From contig JBGSPI010000021.1 in NCBI GenBank assembly GCA_041738715.1, positions 11,948 to 75,947 on the forward strand: a stretch of DNA of 64,000 bases. The letters are read 5' to 3'. The notes under the pieces were generated by a model that saw nothing but the letters and a program-made list of their open reading frames with translations, made no database searches and had not been told where the DNA came from. This document shows, in pieces, positions 8,231 to 18,140 of this stretch (within the stretch, counting starts at the first letter, position 1; every line of letters begins with the position of its first letter). The DNA comes from Chamaesiphon sp041738715 (lineage in GTDB: Bacteria; Cyanobacteriota; Cyanobacteriia; Cyanobacteriales; Chamaesiphonaceae). The position numbers were made by a program, and so were the translations under genes.

Positions 8231-8398
8231 GTGCCTAGCGATCTAGTAGCCAAATTTACGCCAAATGAAAAGATAGAATTGATGTGTTGCATGGGCATAC
8301 TAACAGAGAGCATTAGTCAGCCTCAATCGATTCTGTCTTGAGGCTAACCAAACGATCATCTCACTACAACGTCAGACCCTAACATCAGACTAGCACCC

Positions 8399-11059
8399 AT
8401 GACGAAACCTGCTTCACCCACTCACTTGCTGTATCTGATGCTGCGAGCGCAACAGTTTGCCAAACAGGAGTCTAATGATGGTGGCTATGCGATGGTAATT
8501 GTCTCAATTTTGAGCGTGATGATCTTCAGTTTGCTTGCAGCTTATTTGATGATAACGAACATCAGTAAATCTGCGACGAATGCTTATATTGAGGGTAATA
8601 GTACATTTTATGCTGCTGAGTCAGGTTTAAACCGCCGTGCCAACTTACTGCGGCAAAAGTTTCTGGAATATGCCACCCCTGATGGAGTCAGCCCTGGTGC
8701 TATCCCCGGACAACTTGCTAGTGTGGCAAATATCGCTGCTTGTGTCGATAGTGATACTACAAATGATGGAGATGGTGACTATACTTGTCAAAAGTTAGAC
8801 CTCAACTATCGTCAAGGACTAGGTACAAAGCTCGGAACCGGTGCAGATGGGAAGTCACTATCGGCTACTGACTACAATAATGATGTTAAGTACACAGCCT
8901 ACACTTTCGCCAGCGATCGCACCATCTATACAGACCCTGTGCGCAAGATTCCGCAAGTGGCAAATATTCCCGCAGGGGAGGCTTTTGCTGGTTTAACTGC
9001 ACAGGAATATCGCTACACCGTCTACAGCATGGCAACTAGCAAACAACAGCAAGACATCGATGCGAAAGCTTCAACAGTACTAGAAATGACTTTCAAGAGT
9101 CGAGCAATTCCTCTATTTCAGTTTGCGGCTTTTTATGATGGGGACTTGGAAATGAACTCCACTTCCCAAATGGATGTTACGGGAAGAGTACATACTAATG
9201 GCAATTTATATATTCAGCCCACCCCACTTACTACAGAAACAACTAGGCTACTCAGCCCAGTAACTGCGGCGGGTCAGATCTATAACCGCGTTGATGCTGC
9301 TACAATCCCTCGATTTGGTAATACACTAGTGTTGATGACTGGAGATCCGCAGAATCCGGATCTAGTTACCAACACTTACACATCTTTCCCTCCCTATGAT
9401 GCCGCTCGAACGACCCCATTAACTCCTGCCGAAATAACTACTTTCCAAGGGAAGGTGATGGATGGCCCAGCCGGGGTATCAACACTCAAATTGCCCCAAC
9501 CAGGATTTCTCCGCAAGCGCGACAAGGATAATAATATCGGTGAATACTATGGTAAAGCCGATCTGCGGCTAGAAATGTTTCCTAAACGAGCAGCGGGTAA
9601 TGTACCGTTTAATTTCACGGCAATTAAAGATGGTGGTACTGGAGGTAGTTGTAGTGGATTCGAGATCGCTACTGGTCGGCAAGGGAATAGTCTCAACTGT
9701 AGAGCATTCAATGAAGGTCAACTGCGGAGCCTTCAGCAGCCAGTGATGGCTAAAGTAGTCACAGATGAAGAGAGAACGCGCTTTTGTCCGAGTTTAAGCA
9801 GTAATTACAATCCTAGTTCTGGCGGAGATCGGGACAGAATCCGTGCCCTCCAAGTGGCGATTGCTGCCCAAAATACACCTGTCACCTTGAGTCAACTCAA
9901 TTTACCTTTAAGTAATCCGACAAATGCTAGCATCAGGGCTATTGCGACTGGGTTCAAGAGTCTAGATACAGACGAATCACCCATCCAGATTGCCGCAGAT
10001 GCAGGTGTTTGTTTCCTCCCCCCACCGATTCAGGTGGTGACAGGTAGCGGTGGGGCAAATACCAACTATAATTGGTCATCGGGTCACTACGATCGCCGCG
10101 AAAACCGCTGGATTGGCATGTTGCAGACGAATATCGCCAGTCTGACGATCTGGAATCGGGATGGGTTGTATGTCGATCGAGATAATACAATTTCAACCAA
10201 TGATGCGCCGACTACGGCTCAAACCACCGCAGCATTTAATGGGGGGAATGCCAGTTCTACTTACGATACAAATAATCTCCTCTTTATCCGCGCTGCCGCT
10301 AAAGCAACTGCCCCCGCAGGAAGTTTTCAAAAACTTGGGCTAGCGACTACCGATACAACTGAAGGTGGATTGGTTTACTATGCGACGGTTAGTGACGATC
10401 TCGATGATAATGGCACGATTGATATCACCACAGATCCAGCCGATAATCTCCGGATCTATCCTGATGGTAAACGGCAAAGTCCATACGGATTTGTGATCAA
10501 TGGTGGTGCAAATCTACCTGGCTCCATGACTGTGGCGACAGATCGAGCCTTGTATGTCCAAGGTGACTATAATAATTTTGTGGCGGATGCGGCTAAACAA
10601 CCTGCATCCCTAGTTGGCGATACGATTACGGTATTGTCAAATAGTTGTTTAGATGGGAGTACTCAAACAATCAATTGCGGGATTCTTACCGGACAAAACC
10701 TGGCAACAGCGACTACAGTAAATGCAGCGTTCTTGTCTTTCACCGATGCCAGTAGTGGCAATGCTGGCACCCCCACTTTTGGCGGCGTTCAGGCATACAG
10801 TGGTGGATTGAATAACTATATGCGGATGGTCGAAAATTGGGCTGGTCAAAATTTCAACTATGGGGGTTCATTTGTGAGCTTGGGTATCCCGCAAGAGTTT
10901 AGCGGTGTGTATGTACCTGGCGGCGCGGCTGGCTATTATGACGTGCCTAATCGCAATTTTCGCTATGAGACTGATTTTAATGCTTTCGACAGGTTGCCAC
11001 CGTTGACTCCCAAGGTAATTTATCTCCAACAGGAGACATTTAAGCGATCTTATAATTAG
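8399..11059 (+). CDS. hpsA: HpsA-like pseudopilin-related protein
   Basis: A large (886-residue) secreted or envelope protein with a pilin-like N-terminus. A short cytoplasmic lead is followed by 'GGYAMVIVSILSVMIFSLLAAYLMITN' split over residues 28-54, then 'FYAAESGLNRRA', as in PilX/type IV minor pilin families. The long remainder is Asn/Gly/Thr-rich, with 'MNSTSQMDVTGRVHTNGNLY' and 'ALYVQGDYNNF' typical of adhesin-like beta structure. The closest family I know is HpsA, tied to polysaccharide secretion and gliding of hormogonia in filamentous cyanobacteria. The hps glycosyltransferase and pseudopilin neighbours are not next to it. HpsA versus a general PilX-like protein is the main uncertainty. 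Confidence 0.7.
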   Translation: MTKPASPTHLLYLMLRAQQFAKQESNDGGYAMVIVSILSVMIFSLLAAYLMITNISKSATNAYIEGNSTFYAAESGLNRRANLLRQKFLEYATPDGVSPGAIPGQLASVANIAACVDSDTTNDGDGDYTCQKLDLNYRQGLGTKLGTGADGKSLSATDYNNDVKYTAYTFASDRTIYTDPVRKIPQVANIPAGEAFAGLTAQEYRYTVYSMATSKQQQDIDAKASTVLEMTFKSRAIPLFQFAAFYDGDLEMNSTSQMDVTGRVHTNGNLYIQPTPLTTETTRLLSPVTAAGQIYNRVDAATIPRFGNTLVLMTGDPQNPDLVTNTYTSFPPYDAARTTPLTPAEITTFQGKVMDGPAGVSTLKLPQPGFLRKRDKDNNIGEYYGKADLRLEMFPKRAAGNVPFNFTAIKDGGTGGSCSGFEIATGRQGNSLNCRAFNEGQLRSLQQPVMAKVVTDEERTRFCPSLSSNYNPSSGGDRDRIRALQVAIAAQNTPVTLSQLNLPLSNPTNASIRAIATGFKSLDTDESPIQIAADAGVCFLPPPIQVVTGSGGANTNYNWSSGHYDRRENRWIGMLQTNIASLTIWNRDGLYVDRDNTISTNDAPTTAQTTAAFNGGNASSTYDTNNLLFIRAAAKATAPAGSFQKLGLATTDTTEGGLVYYATVSDDLDDNGTIDITTDPADNLRIYPDGKRQSPYGFVINGGANLPGSMTVATDRALYVQGDYNNFVADAAKQPASLVGDTITVLSNSCLDGSTQTINCGILTGQNLATATTVNAAFLSFTDASSGNAGTPTFGGVQAYSGGLNNYMRMVENWAGQNFNYGGSFVSLGIPQEFSGVYVPGGAAGYYDVPNRNFRYETDFNAFDRLPPLTPKVIYLQQETFKRSYN

Positions 11060-11212
11060 GATTAAAGAGTCACACGAGCGGAAATCGGTAATTCTCTGCA
11101 AAACTATTATTTTTTCGTGATTATGTCCGTAACTATTTTAGGTGAAAGATAACAAGTATGTTGTTTGTCGATCGAGCCTGAGCGATTGTGGCAGCAGACC
11201 GAACCATCTACA

Positions 11213-12682
11213 ATGAGATACGCACCGATCGAAAATGAATTAGCCGTGACACCTAGAGTTCGCATTGCCCCCAGCCCCACTGGTAACTTACATATCGGCA
11301 CCGCCCGGACTGCTGTCTTCAACTGGTTATATGCTCGCCACTATGGTGGTACATTTATCCTCCGGATTGAAGATACAGATCTCGAACGCTCCAAACCTGA
11401 ATATACCCAAAATATCCTCGATGGCTTGAATTGGTTGGGTTTAACTTGGGATGAAGGGCCATTATTTCAATCCCAACGCCTAGATTTGTATCGTCAGTCG
11501 ATTCAAATTTTATTAGATAACGGTGCTGCATATCGCTGCTATACCAGCACGGCAGAACTAGATGCACTGCGCGCCGAGCAGGAAGCAAATAATCAAGCTC
11601 CGCGCTATGACAACCGCCACCGCCATCTCACCCCCGCCCAAGAAGCAGCATTTCTCGCTGAAGGTCGTCGTCCGGTGATTAGGTTTAAAATTGAGGACGA
11701 TCGAGAAATTAGTTGGACAGATTTAGTCAGAGGGCAAGTTAGCTGGAAAGGAACTGATTTAGGTGGTGATATGGTCATCGCTCGCGCGGCTGATGAACGC
11801 GATCTCGGACAACCGCTCTACAATCTGGCTGTAGTCGTCGATGATATCGATATGCAAATCACCCAGGTAATTCGCGGTGAGGATCATATTGCCAATACTG
11901 CCAAACAAATCCTGTTGTACGAGGGTTTGGGTGCCAAGGTACCAGACTTCGCCCACACGCCACTGATTTTGAGTCCTACGGGCAAGAAACTCTCGAAACG
12001 AGATGGAGTGACTTCGATCGATGATTTCAAGCAGATGGGCTATACAGCCCCAGCTTTGGTTAATTACATGACGCTGCTAGGCTGGTCTGCGCCGGATGCT
12101 CAAGAATTATTTACCCTCGACGAAGCCGCCAAACAGTTTGATTTCGATCGAGTTAACAAAGCCGGTGCGAAATTTGATTGGGATAAACTTAACTGGATCA
12201 ATAGTCAGTATATCCATGCCATGCCACCTGGACAACTAGTGGAAGAACTGATTCCCTATTGGCAAGGCGCGGGTTATCAATTCGACCCGGTGGTAGATCG
12301 CGCCTGGTTACTTCAGCTTACCAGTCTCATCGGCGCAAGTTTAGCCCGGTTAGATGAATGTGTCGAAATCAGTCGGACATTCTTCACCCCTTCAGCGACG
12401 CTGAATGAAGAAGCCCAAGCCCAATTGAATCAAGTTGGTGTTGGAGAAGTGTTAACTAGTCTCCTCACCGCGCTCAAATCTCAGCCAAATCTCACAGAGA
12501 CAGATGCTCAAGAGTTAATTAAACAAGTGACAAAAGCACAAAATGTCAAAAAAGGGGTGGTGATGCGCAGTTTGCGGGCAGCTATCTCTGGTGAAGTCCA
12601 TGGACCAGATTTAATCCAATCGCTGCTGCTATTGCATCAACACCATTTAGCTATACCCAGGATTGAGCAAGCGTTGAGCTAG
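11213..12682 (+). CDS. gltX: Glutamyl-tRNA synthetase
   Basis: Class I aminoacyl-tRNA synthetase charging tRNA-Glu (and often tRNA-Gln) with glutamate. It also supplies Glu-tRNA for tetrapyrrole synthesis. The HIGH signature is 'PSPTGNLHIGTART' and the KMSKS-type loop is 'KKLSKRDGV'. The helical anticodon-binding region makes up the C-terminal third. The open frame runs back to a TTG at 11165, but the ATG at 11213 gives a 489-residue protein with a normal short lead before 'RVRIAPSPTGN'; a GTG slightly further in is also possible. It is monocistronic, with a strong hairpin about 40 bp after the stop. Confidence 0.95.
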   Translation: MRYAPIENELAVTPRVRIAPSPTGNLHIGTARTAVFNWLYARHYGGTFILRIEDTDLERSKPEYTQNILDGLNWLGLTWDEGPLFQSQRLDLYRQSIQILLDNGAAYRCYTSTAELDALRAEQEANNQAPRYDNRHRHLTPAQEAAFLAEGRRPVIRFKIEDDREISWTDLVRGQVSWKGTDLGGDMVIARAADERDLGQPLYNLAVVVDDIDMQITQVIRGEDHIANTAKQILLYEGLGAKVPDFAHTPLILSPTGKKLSKRDGVTSIDDFKQMGYTAPALVNYMTLLGWSAPDAQELFTLDEAAKQFDFDRVNKAGAKFDWDKLNWINSQYIHAMPPGQLVEELIPYWQGAGYQFDPVVDRAWLLQLTSLIGASLARLDECVEISRTFFTPSATLNEEAQAQLNQVGVGEVLTSLLTALKSQPNLTETDAQELIKQVTKAQNVKKGVVMRSLRAAISGEVHGPDLIQSLLLLHQHHLAIPRIEQALS

Positions 12683-12723
12683 AATTGAGATCGATCGAAG
12701 CTAGTACAATTCTCTGGGTAAGC

Positions 12724-12757
12724 GGCATCTTAGTCCGCGTCGGCGGACTAAGATGCC
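12724..12757. terminator. Perfect 15-bp hairpin after gltX
   Basis: The arms 12724-12738 and 12743-12757 are exact complements around a GTCG loop. No U-run follows, so it is either a 3' stabilising/terminating structure or a copy of a small dispersed palindromic repeat. The rest of the 309-bp gap 12683-12991 shows no gene or other clear signal. Confidence 0.5.
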
Positions 12758-12991
12758 AACGGTGAATTTAGTCGCTGGGTGTCTAGAGAGCTAATTTATC
12801 CGCCAAAATGCGTATAATAAGACCTAATGATTTTTCTGTAGCAGGTGAGACAATTGCCTATTTTCGATCATCACCCTGATAGATAGAATATCTGGATCGA
12901 CTATTTGTCTTGTTAGCCAATGGTCTGGGGGACAAGCCCATCTATTGCAGTGCTCCAGCCGAATCTCGTGTAAATTGCCGCCGATGCCCTG

Positions 12992-15199
12992 ATGAAGAAA
13001 AGATTACAATCGCGGATGCCACAAAGTAGTTGGGTAAAAACTTTATTACTAGTGGCTACCTTAATCTGGATTGGGTCAGGCTTATCGTGGTGTGGCCAAC
13101 GAGAGCAGGTCAAACAATCGATCGCCGATCCGGTGTTAAAATCGATCGATAGACCTAATCGACAATTAGAACTAGAGCAGATTGCTAAACAACAAGATCG
13201 ATCTCAGTCAGTTGTACGCGCCAGATATATTTTAGCGAATCAAGCGATCGATAACCAAAATAGCCATCTGGCACTCCGTTACTTACAAGATTTAGAAAAA
13301 AACTACACCCTACTCACGCCACAGATTATTTGGCAACGAGCGCGAGCCTATCAATTAGCCGGAAACCAATCGGAACTGAATACTCAACTCCAACTTCTCG
13401 CCCAATCTCATCGAAGATCGCCGATGGTAGTTGAGGCTTGGAACTTATTGGGGCAAACCGATGAGCAATATTGGGATTTAGCAATTAAAGAATTTCCCAG
13501 CCATCCGCGCACTTTAGAAATTATCCAACAAAAACTCGCTCAAACACCAAATCGCACCGATCTATTATTAATTCTAGTTAAATATTTGGATGATAATGAC
13601 TCACGCCGATTGAGAATTGCCGATCGATTGGTGATGGAATATCCTAATGTCCTCAAGCCCACAGAATGGGATCTGATCGGACTAATCTATTGGCAAAATA
13701 AGGCTTATCAAAAAGTAATCACTCCACTTAAAAAAGGCACTAAAAATGCAAGTAATACCTATAAAATTGCCCACAGTCATTTATTGAGTAAACAGTTAGA
13801 TGAAGCTAAGACAGTCTATCAAGAGATTATTACTAAATATCCGCAAACTGATGAAGCAGCCCAGTCACTATTGAGCCTAGCCGACTTGTCACCCAACGTC
13901 GAAGCATTGACTTATTTCGATCGAGTAATTAACCTATTTCCCAGCCACAGTGCTCAAGCCTTTGTCAAAAAAGCACAGTTGCTCGAACGTAATCAAAACA
14001 TCACGGGTGCAACAGCCGCCCGGGAACAAATGGTCAAACTCTATCCCAATACTGAAGAAGTCGCTGCCTATCGGTGGAAGCTGGCGAGATCTGAAGCAAA
14101 GCTGGGACATTTCGATCGAGCTTGGGCATTCGCTAAAAAAATCGTGACTGATACTCCCAACTCTAAATATAGCCCGAGAGCCGCCTTTTGGATTGGTAAA
14201 TGGGCAAAAAAATTAGGGAAGATGGATGAGGCGAAACAAGCATTTACTTATACAATTACTAATTATCGTCGCTCCTATTATAGTTGGCAATCGGCAAAAT
14301 ATTTGGGCTGGAAGGTGGGAGATTTTAATACAATTAAATCTCTTAATCCCGCAGTTGTTCGACCTACAATTAGGCAACCATTACCAGTTGGTTCAGACGC
14401 ACTCAAAGAACTGTATTTAATTGGGCAAGATCGAGCAGCTTGGGAATTATGGCAAGCTGAATTTAGGGAACGACAACAACCCACCGCCAACGATAGACTG
14501 AATCAGGGTATTCTCCAACATGGGTTAGCCAAGGATATCGATCGTAAGTATATTACTAGTCTGAAGAAACAGCCGAATCTCAAATATTCTAATACTAAAT
14601 ACATTGCTAGTATTGTCGAAATTGGCAAGATTGAAGATGAAATCAAAACACCAGTGCAACAAGCAGAATTCGCCAAAATTAGCCAACAACTAATTTATTT
14701 ACAGACTTTTTATCCACTAGCTTTTATCGATCTGATTCAATCTAGCCATTCTCAGCAACCAGTCAACCCATTATTAACACTTAGTGTTATTCGCCAGGAA
14801 TCAAAATTTAGCCCAATCATCAAATCACCCGTTGGGGCATTAGGTTTAATGCAAGTTATGCCAGATACGGCTAAATTTGCCAGCTACCAACTACGGCTAA
14901 AAAAATACGATCTGCTCGACCCCCAAGATAATATTCGGTTGGGTACATGGTACCTCAACTTTACCCATAAACAAGTCAAAGATAATTCCGTTCTGGCGAT
15001 CGCGGGTTACAATGCTGGCCCGGGTAATGTGACAAAATGGGTTAAGCAATTTGGCGCGACAGATCTCGATGAGTTCATCGAAGAAATTCCATTTGCAGAA
15101 ACTCAAAATTATGTCAAAAATGTGCTCGGTAACTATTGGAACTATCTTCTCATCTACAATCCGGCAGTTGCTGAACAACTAAAAACTACTCAAAATTGA
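12992..15199 (+). CDS. Slt-type soluble lytic murein transglycosylase with TPR-like solenoid
   Basis: An envelope enzyme of 735 residues that cleaves peptidoglycan glycan strands to 1,6-anhydro-muropeptides. An N-terminal hydrophobic signal (about residues 15-31, ending 'GSGLSWC') is followed by a long alpha-helical TPR-like superhelix (about 60-560). The C-terminal SLT domain has catalytic Glu603 in 'SVIRQESKF', then 'GALGLMQVMPDTA', 'AGYNAGPG' and 'ETQNYVKNVL'. Layout and length match Slt70 relatives of cyanobacteria. 'LSWC' resembles a lipobox, but Trp before Cys is unusual, so lipidation is doubtful. Start ATG at 12992; the next gene is 339 bp away. Confidence 0.93.
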   Translation: MKKRLQSRMPQSSWVKTLLLVATLIWIGSGLSWCGQREQVKQSIADPVLKSIDRPNRQLELEQIAKQQDRSQSVVRARYILANQAIDNQNSHLALRYLQDLEKNYTLLTPQIIWQRARAYQLAGNQSELNTQLQLLAQSHRRSPMVVEAWNLLGQTDEQYWDLAIKEFPSHPRTLEIIQQKLAQTPNRTDLLLILVKYLDDNDSRRLRIADRLVMEYPNVLKPTEWDLIGLIYWQNKAYQKVITPLKKGTKNASNTYKIAHSHLLSKQLDEAKTVYQEIITKYPQTDEAAQSLLSLADLSPNVEALTYFDRVINLFPSHSAQAFVKKAQLLERNQNITGATAAREQMVKLYPNTEEVAAYRWKLARSEAKLGHFDRAWAFAKKIVTDTPNSKYSPRAAFWIGKWAKKLGKMDEAKQAFTYTITNYRRSYYSWQSAKYLGWKVGDFNTIKSLNPAVVRPTIRQPLPVGSDALKELYLIGQDRAAWELWQAEFRERQQPTANDRLNQGILQHGLAKDIDRKYITSLKKQPNLKYSNTKYIASIVEIGKIEDEIKTPVQQAEFAKISQQLIYLQTFYPLAFIDLIQSSHSQQPVNPLLTLSVIRQESKFSPIIKSPVGALGLMQVMPDTAKFASYQLRLKKYDLLDPQDNIRLGTWYLNFTHKQVKDNSVLAIAGYNAGPGNVTKWVKQFGATDLDEFIEEIPFAETQNYVKNVLGNYWNYLLIYNPAVAEQLKTTQN

Positions 15200-15538
15200 G
15201 CTTAAACCCAACTTTAACTCACGCCGATCTGTACCATGGTTTGGCGGATAATATCCGATTAAGTGGCGATCTGCCCTGGGAAATGGGCATAATTTAGGCT
15301 GGTAGCAAATATTTCGGATGTCCATTGATAGTTTACTCAAGCTCAGGCAAGCTCTTGTACATCGTTCGATTTAATGGAATTTTCGATCGAGTGAATGGGC
15401 ATACTGATCCTAGATTGAATATTTACCATTCGATCTCACCGGATTTCCAAGCACTTCACCCCCCAATCATTTGAGGATATACAAGTTATATTTCTATGTT
15501 TTAGCTAGACAAAAGCTACTTTTAAAAATTTTGACACC
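15200..15538. other. Intergenic gap, no gene seen
   Basis: 339 bp between the transglycosylase and the polysaccharide polymerase gene. Short AT-rich stretches near 15480-15530 may hold the promoter of the exopolysaccharide genes. I see no RNA gene, repeat or terminator with a U-run. Confidence 0.4.
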
Positions 15539-17296
15539 ATGATGGCGAGTAATCGGCACAATAAACCTATAAAAATAGAGAAAAAGGACAGAGATCAACA
15601 AGTTGAACAGAAAAATTCAAATTATTTTAATTTTCTATTAATTGCCTGGTTTCTTGAATCATGTGCCTTGGGACCTAATTTAATTTCCCAATTTATCTTA
15701 CCCCCAGTGATCAGGGTATTGTTTTCAATTACTTCTGTACTTGTACTTGTTTCCCTCCCTGGCAGAATTCAATTAAAGAAACAAAACAGTGTCTACAACT
15801 TAATTATTTTAGCTGGATTACTAATTTATAATCTGGGGTTGATTGTTTCCTTTCAAGATGTTACAACTCTTGATGCTTTAATTGGAAGATTACTCATCAC
15901 TATCACATTGATCGTGGCATACGTCTGTATGGACGAGGAAGTATTCGTCAAATGTATGGACGCATACTGTAAATTCATGACATTTTTTGCTGTTTCTGCA
16001 ATTATTGTCTCTGCCGCAGTTTTAATATTTCATCTGCCACCAACTAATGAATTTACTGCTCCAGAAGGAAGAGTATATCAAAATTACATAATTGCTTTTG
16101 TTGAAGCAGAAGTTGATGGTTTGAGTGGGTTTAAACGTGCTGGATCTTTTTATGATGAACCAGGCACATTCGCCGTTTTCTTGATTCCGGCGTTACTCTG
16201 GACGATGTTAGTTCGACCATCAACTGTTATTTTTATATCGCTGTTTGCTGCATTAATTCTCACTTTCTCGATCGGTGGGTGGGTGTCATTTGTGATAGCA
16301 CTGCTTTATGTTATTAAATTATATCCCGATGTAATTAAAAAATATAGACCGACAATTGTTACTGTGTTTTTTCTGCTTGGTGTCCTCACTTGTCTAAACA
16401 TGTTGATGACATTTGCCAATCTGGAATGGTTATCGGTGTATTTTGATTATAAGTTTACAGGCACTGGTGCGCCTGAGTCTCTTTCTTCTGCGGGTACTCG
16501 TCAAAATGAAATCGATCTCTTTTTCACTACACTATCTGAAAATCCTTTGGGTTATGGGATTAAATCAAAACAAATACCAGTTTTGACAATTGGATTATTT
16601 GCAAGTTCGATCGAAGCCGGATTTCTGGGTGTGATGGGATACTCGCTGACAGTGTTAGGGATGATGGCAATTTTACTGGAAAATTTTATTTCCACAAAAA
16701 ATCGACAATCCCGATCTGTTGTCGCGATGTTAGGTTCAAATTTATCGATGTTGATCATGAGCACTCAACGAATAGATTCATTAGCATTCTATACGGGAAT
16801 TTTTATGCTGTCATTCATGATGAATTGTTCTTTCGCCAAACAACCAAAGACACTCAACTCTTTGATACAAGAGGAAGAAGTTGCCGCTATTCCTGAAGAT
16901 GAAAAATTCCAAGAGCCGGCGATTGTTACAGCAATTAAGGGTTCAAGAGTGGCTCAGACAATATCTAAAATATTTGAAAAATCTAAAGATTCTCAAGTAT
17001 CAAAGACGATATCTAAAATATTTGAAAAATCTAAGAATTCTCCAGTATCCAGAACTGTCTCTAAAATATTTGAGAAATCCAAGAATTCTCCAGTATCTAG
17101 AACTGTCTCCAAAATATTTGAGAAATCTAAAGAGTCGCAAGTGTCAAAAACTATATCTAAGATATTTGTTCGATCTAATCAGTCTAAGTCAAAGAAAGTC
17201 AATCCAGCGAAACAACAGAAAAAATCTGGCGAACCGGACGGATTAGCAGAACTAAGAGAGTCTCTCAAAGATCTATCTGAATTCAATAAAAAATAA
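15539..17296 (+). CDS. O-antigen ligase/polymerase-like membrane protein with C-terminal repeat tail
   Basis: A polytopic membrane protein with about ten hydrophobic segments between residues 25 and 440. A large loop contains 'RAGSFYDEPGTFAVFL', and a later loop holds 'SSAGTRQNEIDLFFTTLSENPLGYG', both in the style of Wzy/WaaL-type polysaccharide polymerases and ligases. Its neighbours are three glycosyltransferases, so a role in polymerising or ligating an exopolysaccharide is inferred. The cytoplasmic C-terminal 130 residues are unlike the family: five 16-residue repeats (see separate entry) and then a Lys-rich end. The frame opens with two ATGs (15539, 15542) after 'gacacc' with no clear Shine-Dalgarno. 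Family placement is by topology and loop pattern only. Confidence 0.75.
   Translation: MMASNRHNKPIKIEKKDRDQQVEQKNSNYFNFLLIAWFLESCALGPNLISQFILPPVIRVLFSITSVLVLVSLPGRIQLKKQNSVYNLIILAGLLIYNLGLIVSFQDVTTLDALIGRLLITITLIVAYVCMDEEVFVKCMDAYCKFMTFFAVSAIIVSAAVLIFHLPPTNEFTAPEGRVYQNYIIAFVEAEVDGLSGFKRAGSFYDEPGTFAVFLIPALLWTMLVRPSTVIFISLFAALILTFSIGGWVSFVIALLYVIKLYPDVIKKYRPTIVTVFFLLGVLTCLNMLMTFANLEWLSVYFDYKFTGTGAPESLSSAGTRQNEIDLFFTTLSENPLGYGIKSKQIPVLTIGLFASSIEAGFLGVMGYSLTVLGMMAILLENFISTKNRQSRSVVAMLGSNLSMLIMSTQRIDSLAFYTGIFMLSFMMNCSFAKQPKTLNSLIQEEEVAAIPEDEKFQEPAIVTAIKGSRVAQTISKIFEKSKDSQVSKTISKIFEKSKNSPVSRTVSKIFEKSKNSPVSRTVSKIFEKSKESQVSKTISKIFVRSNQSKSKKVNPAKQQKKSGEPDGLAELRESLKDLSEFNKK
16949..17188 (+). repeat. 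Five tandem 48-bp coding repeats (16-residue unit)
   Basis: Residues 471-550 of the polymerase-like protein consist of five in-phase copies of a 16-residue unit with consensus 'VSxTxSKIFEKSKxSx'. Copies 3 and 4 are almost identical at DNA level, while 1, 2 and 5 have drifted. The unit is amphipathic, with alternating Ile/Phe and Lys. Confidence 0.95.
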
Positions 17297-17304
17297 ACTA
17301 AATT

Positions 17305-18093
17305 ATGCTAAAAATCAACAAAATAATTACCAACGATCAAGCGATCACCAATCAAGCACTCGTCAGCATTATTACTGTGGTAAGAAATGGTGAAGATACG
17401 ATCGAATCAACGATTGAGTGTGTAATTAATCAATCGTATCAGAATATTGAATACGTTGTCATTGATGGATTGTCTACCGATCGAACTAATCAAATAATCG
17501 ATCGATACAAGCAAAAGATTAGTTACTATATCAGCGAAGCTGATAAAGGTATCGCTGATGCTTGGAATAAAGGATTGGCAGCATGTACTGGTGATCTAAT
17601 TTGTATTCTGAATGCTGGTGATACTTTGCCACTAAATTATGTAGATACTGTTGTTAATCAGATAGCAATCGATCAAGCAATTTTTGCTTATCCACGGCAA
17701 GTTAAAAAAATTGATCCCTCAGGGAAGATTATTGCCACTGTCGATCAACGGTTGAATCAACCAAACTTCACCACTGGGATGGGTATTTTACATCCTGGTT
17801 GTTTTGTTACTCGTCAAGCTGTTGAATTAGTCGGAAAGTTTAGTTTGCAATATCGAATTGCCATCGACTCTGATTGGATTTTTAGATGCTATCGAGCCGG
17901 TGTAATTTTTCAACAGCTTGAGGCTGATTGTCTGATGCTCGAAGGCGGGGTCAGTAGCACTGCTAATCTTGCTGCCTATGGTGAATATTTACAGGCGATG
18001 AGGAATAGTGGCTTTAGTCCTTTTCAAGTATATATATCGATGTTAGTGATGTCCATTCGAGGATTGATAAAATCAATACTGGGCAAAGGATAA
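17305..18093 (+). CDS. GT2-family glycosyltransferase
   Basis: A 262-residue GT-A-fold glycosyltransferase. The N-terminal nucleotide-sugar-binding region reads 'VSIITVVRNGEDTIESTIECVINQSYQNIEYVVIDG', split by the usual strand-helix pattern, followed by 'SEADKGIADAWNKGL' and the acidic metal-binding region 'ILNAGDTL'. No membrane segment. It starts 8 bp after the polymerase-like gene stop, so the two are probably co-transcribed, and it likely adds one sugar to the lipid-linked repeat unit of an exopolysaccharide. Donor sugar unknown. Confidence 0.9.
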   Translation: MLKINKIITNDQAITNQALVSIITVVRNGEDTIESTIECVINQSYQNIEYVVIDGLSTDRTNQIIDRYKQKISYYISEADKGIADAWNKGLAACTGDLICILNAGDTLPLNYVDTVVNQIAIDQAIFAYPRQVKKIDPSGKIIATVDQRLNQPNFTTGMGILHPGCFVTRQAVELVGKFSLQYRIAIDSDWIFRCYRAGVIFQQLEADCLMLEGGVSSTANLAAYGEYLQAMRNSGFSPFQVYISMLVMSIRGLIKSILGKG

Positions 18094-18140
18094 GGTATAC
18101 ACACTAACTCGATCATCTAAATTTATTGTAGATAATTAAA

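Noticed and set aside
8141..8341. 66-codon open frame after psbK
   Set aside because: It overlaps psbK in another frame and contains the probable terminator; no family features.
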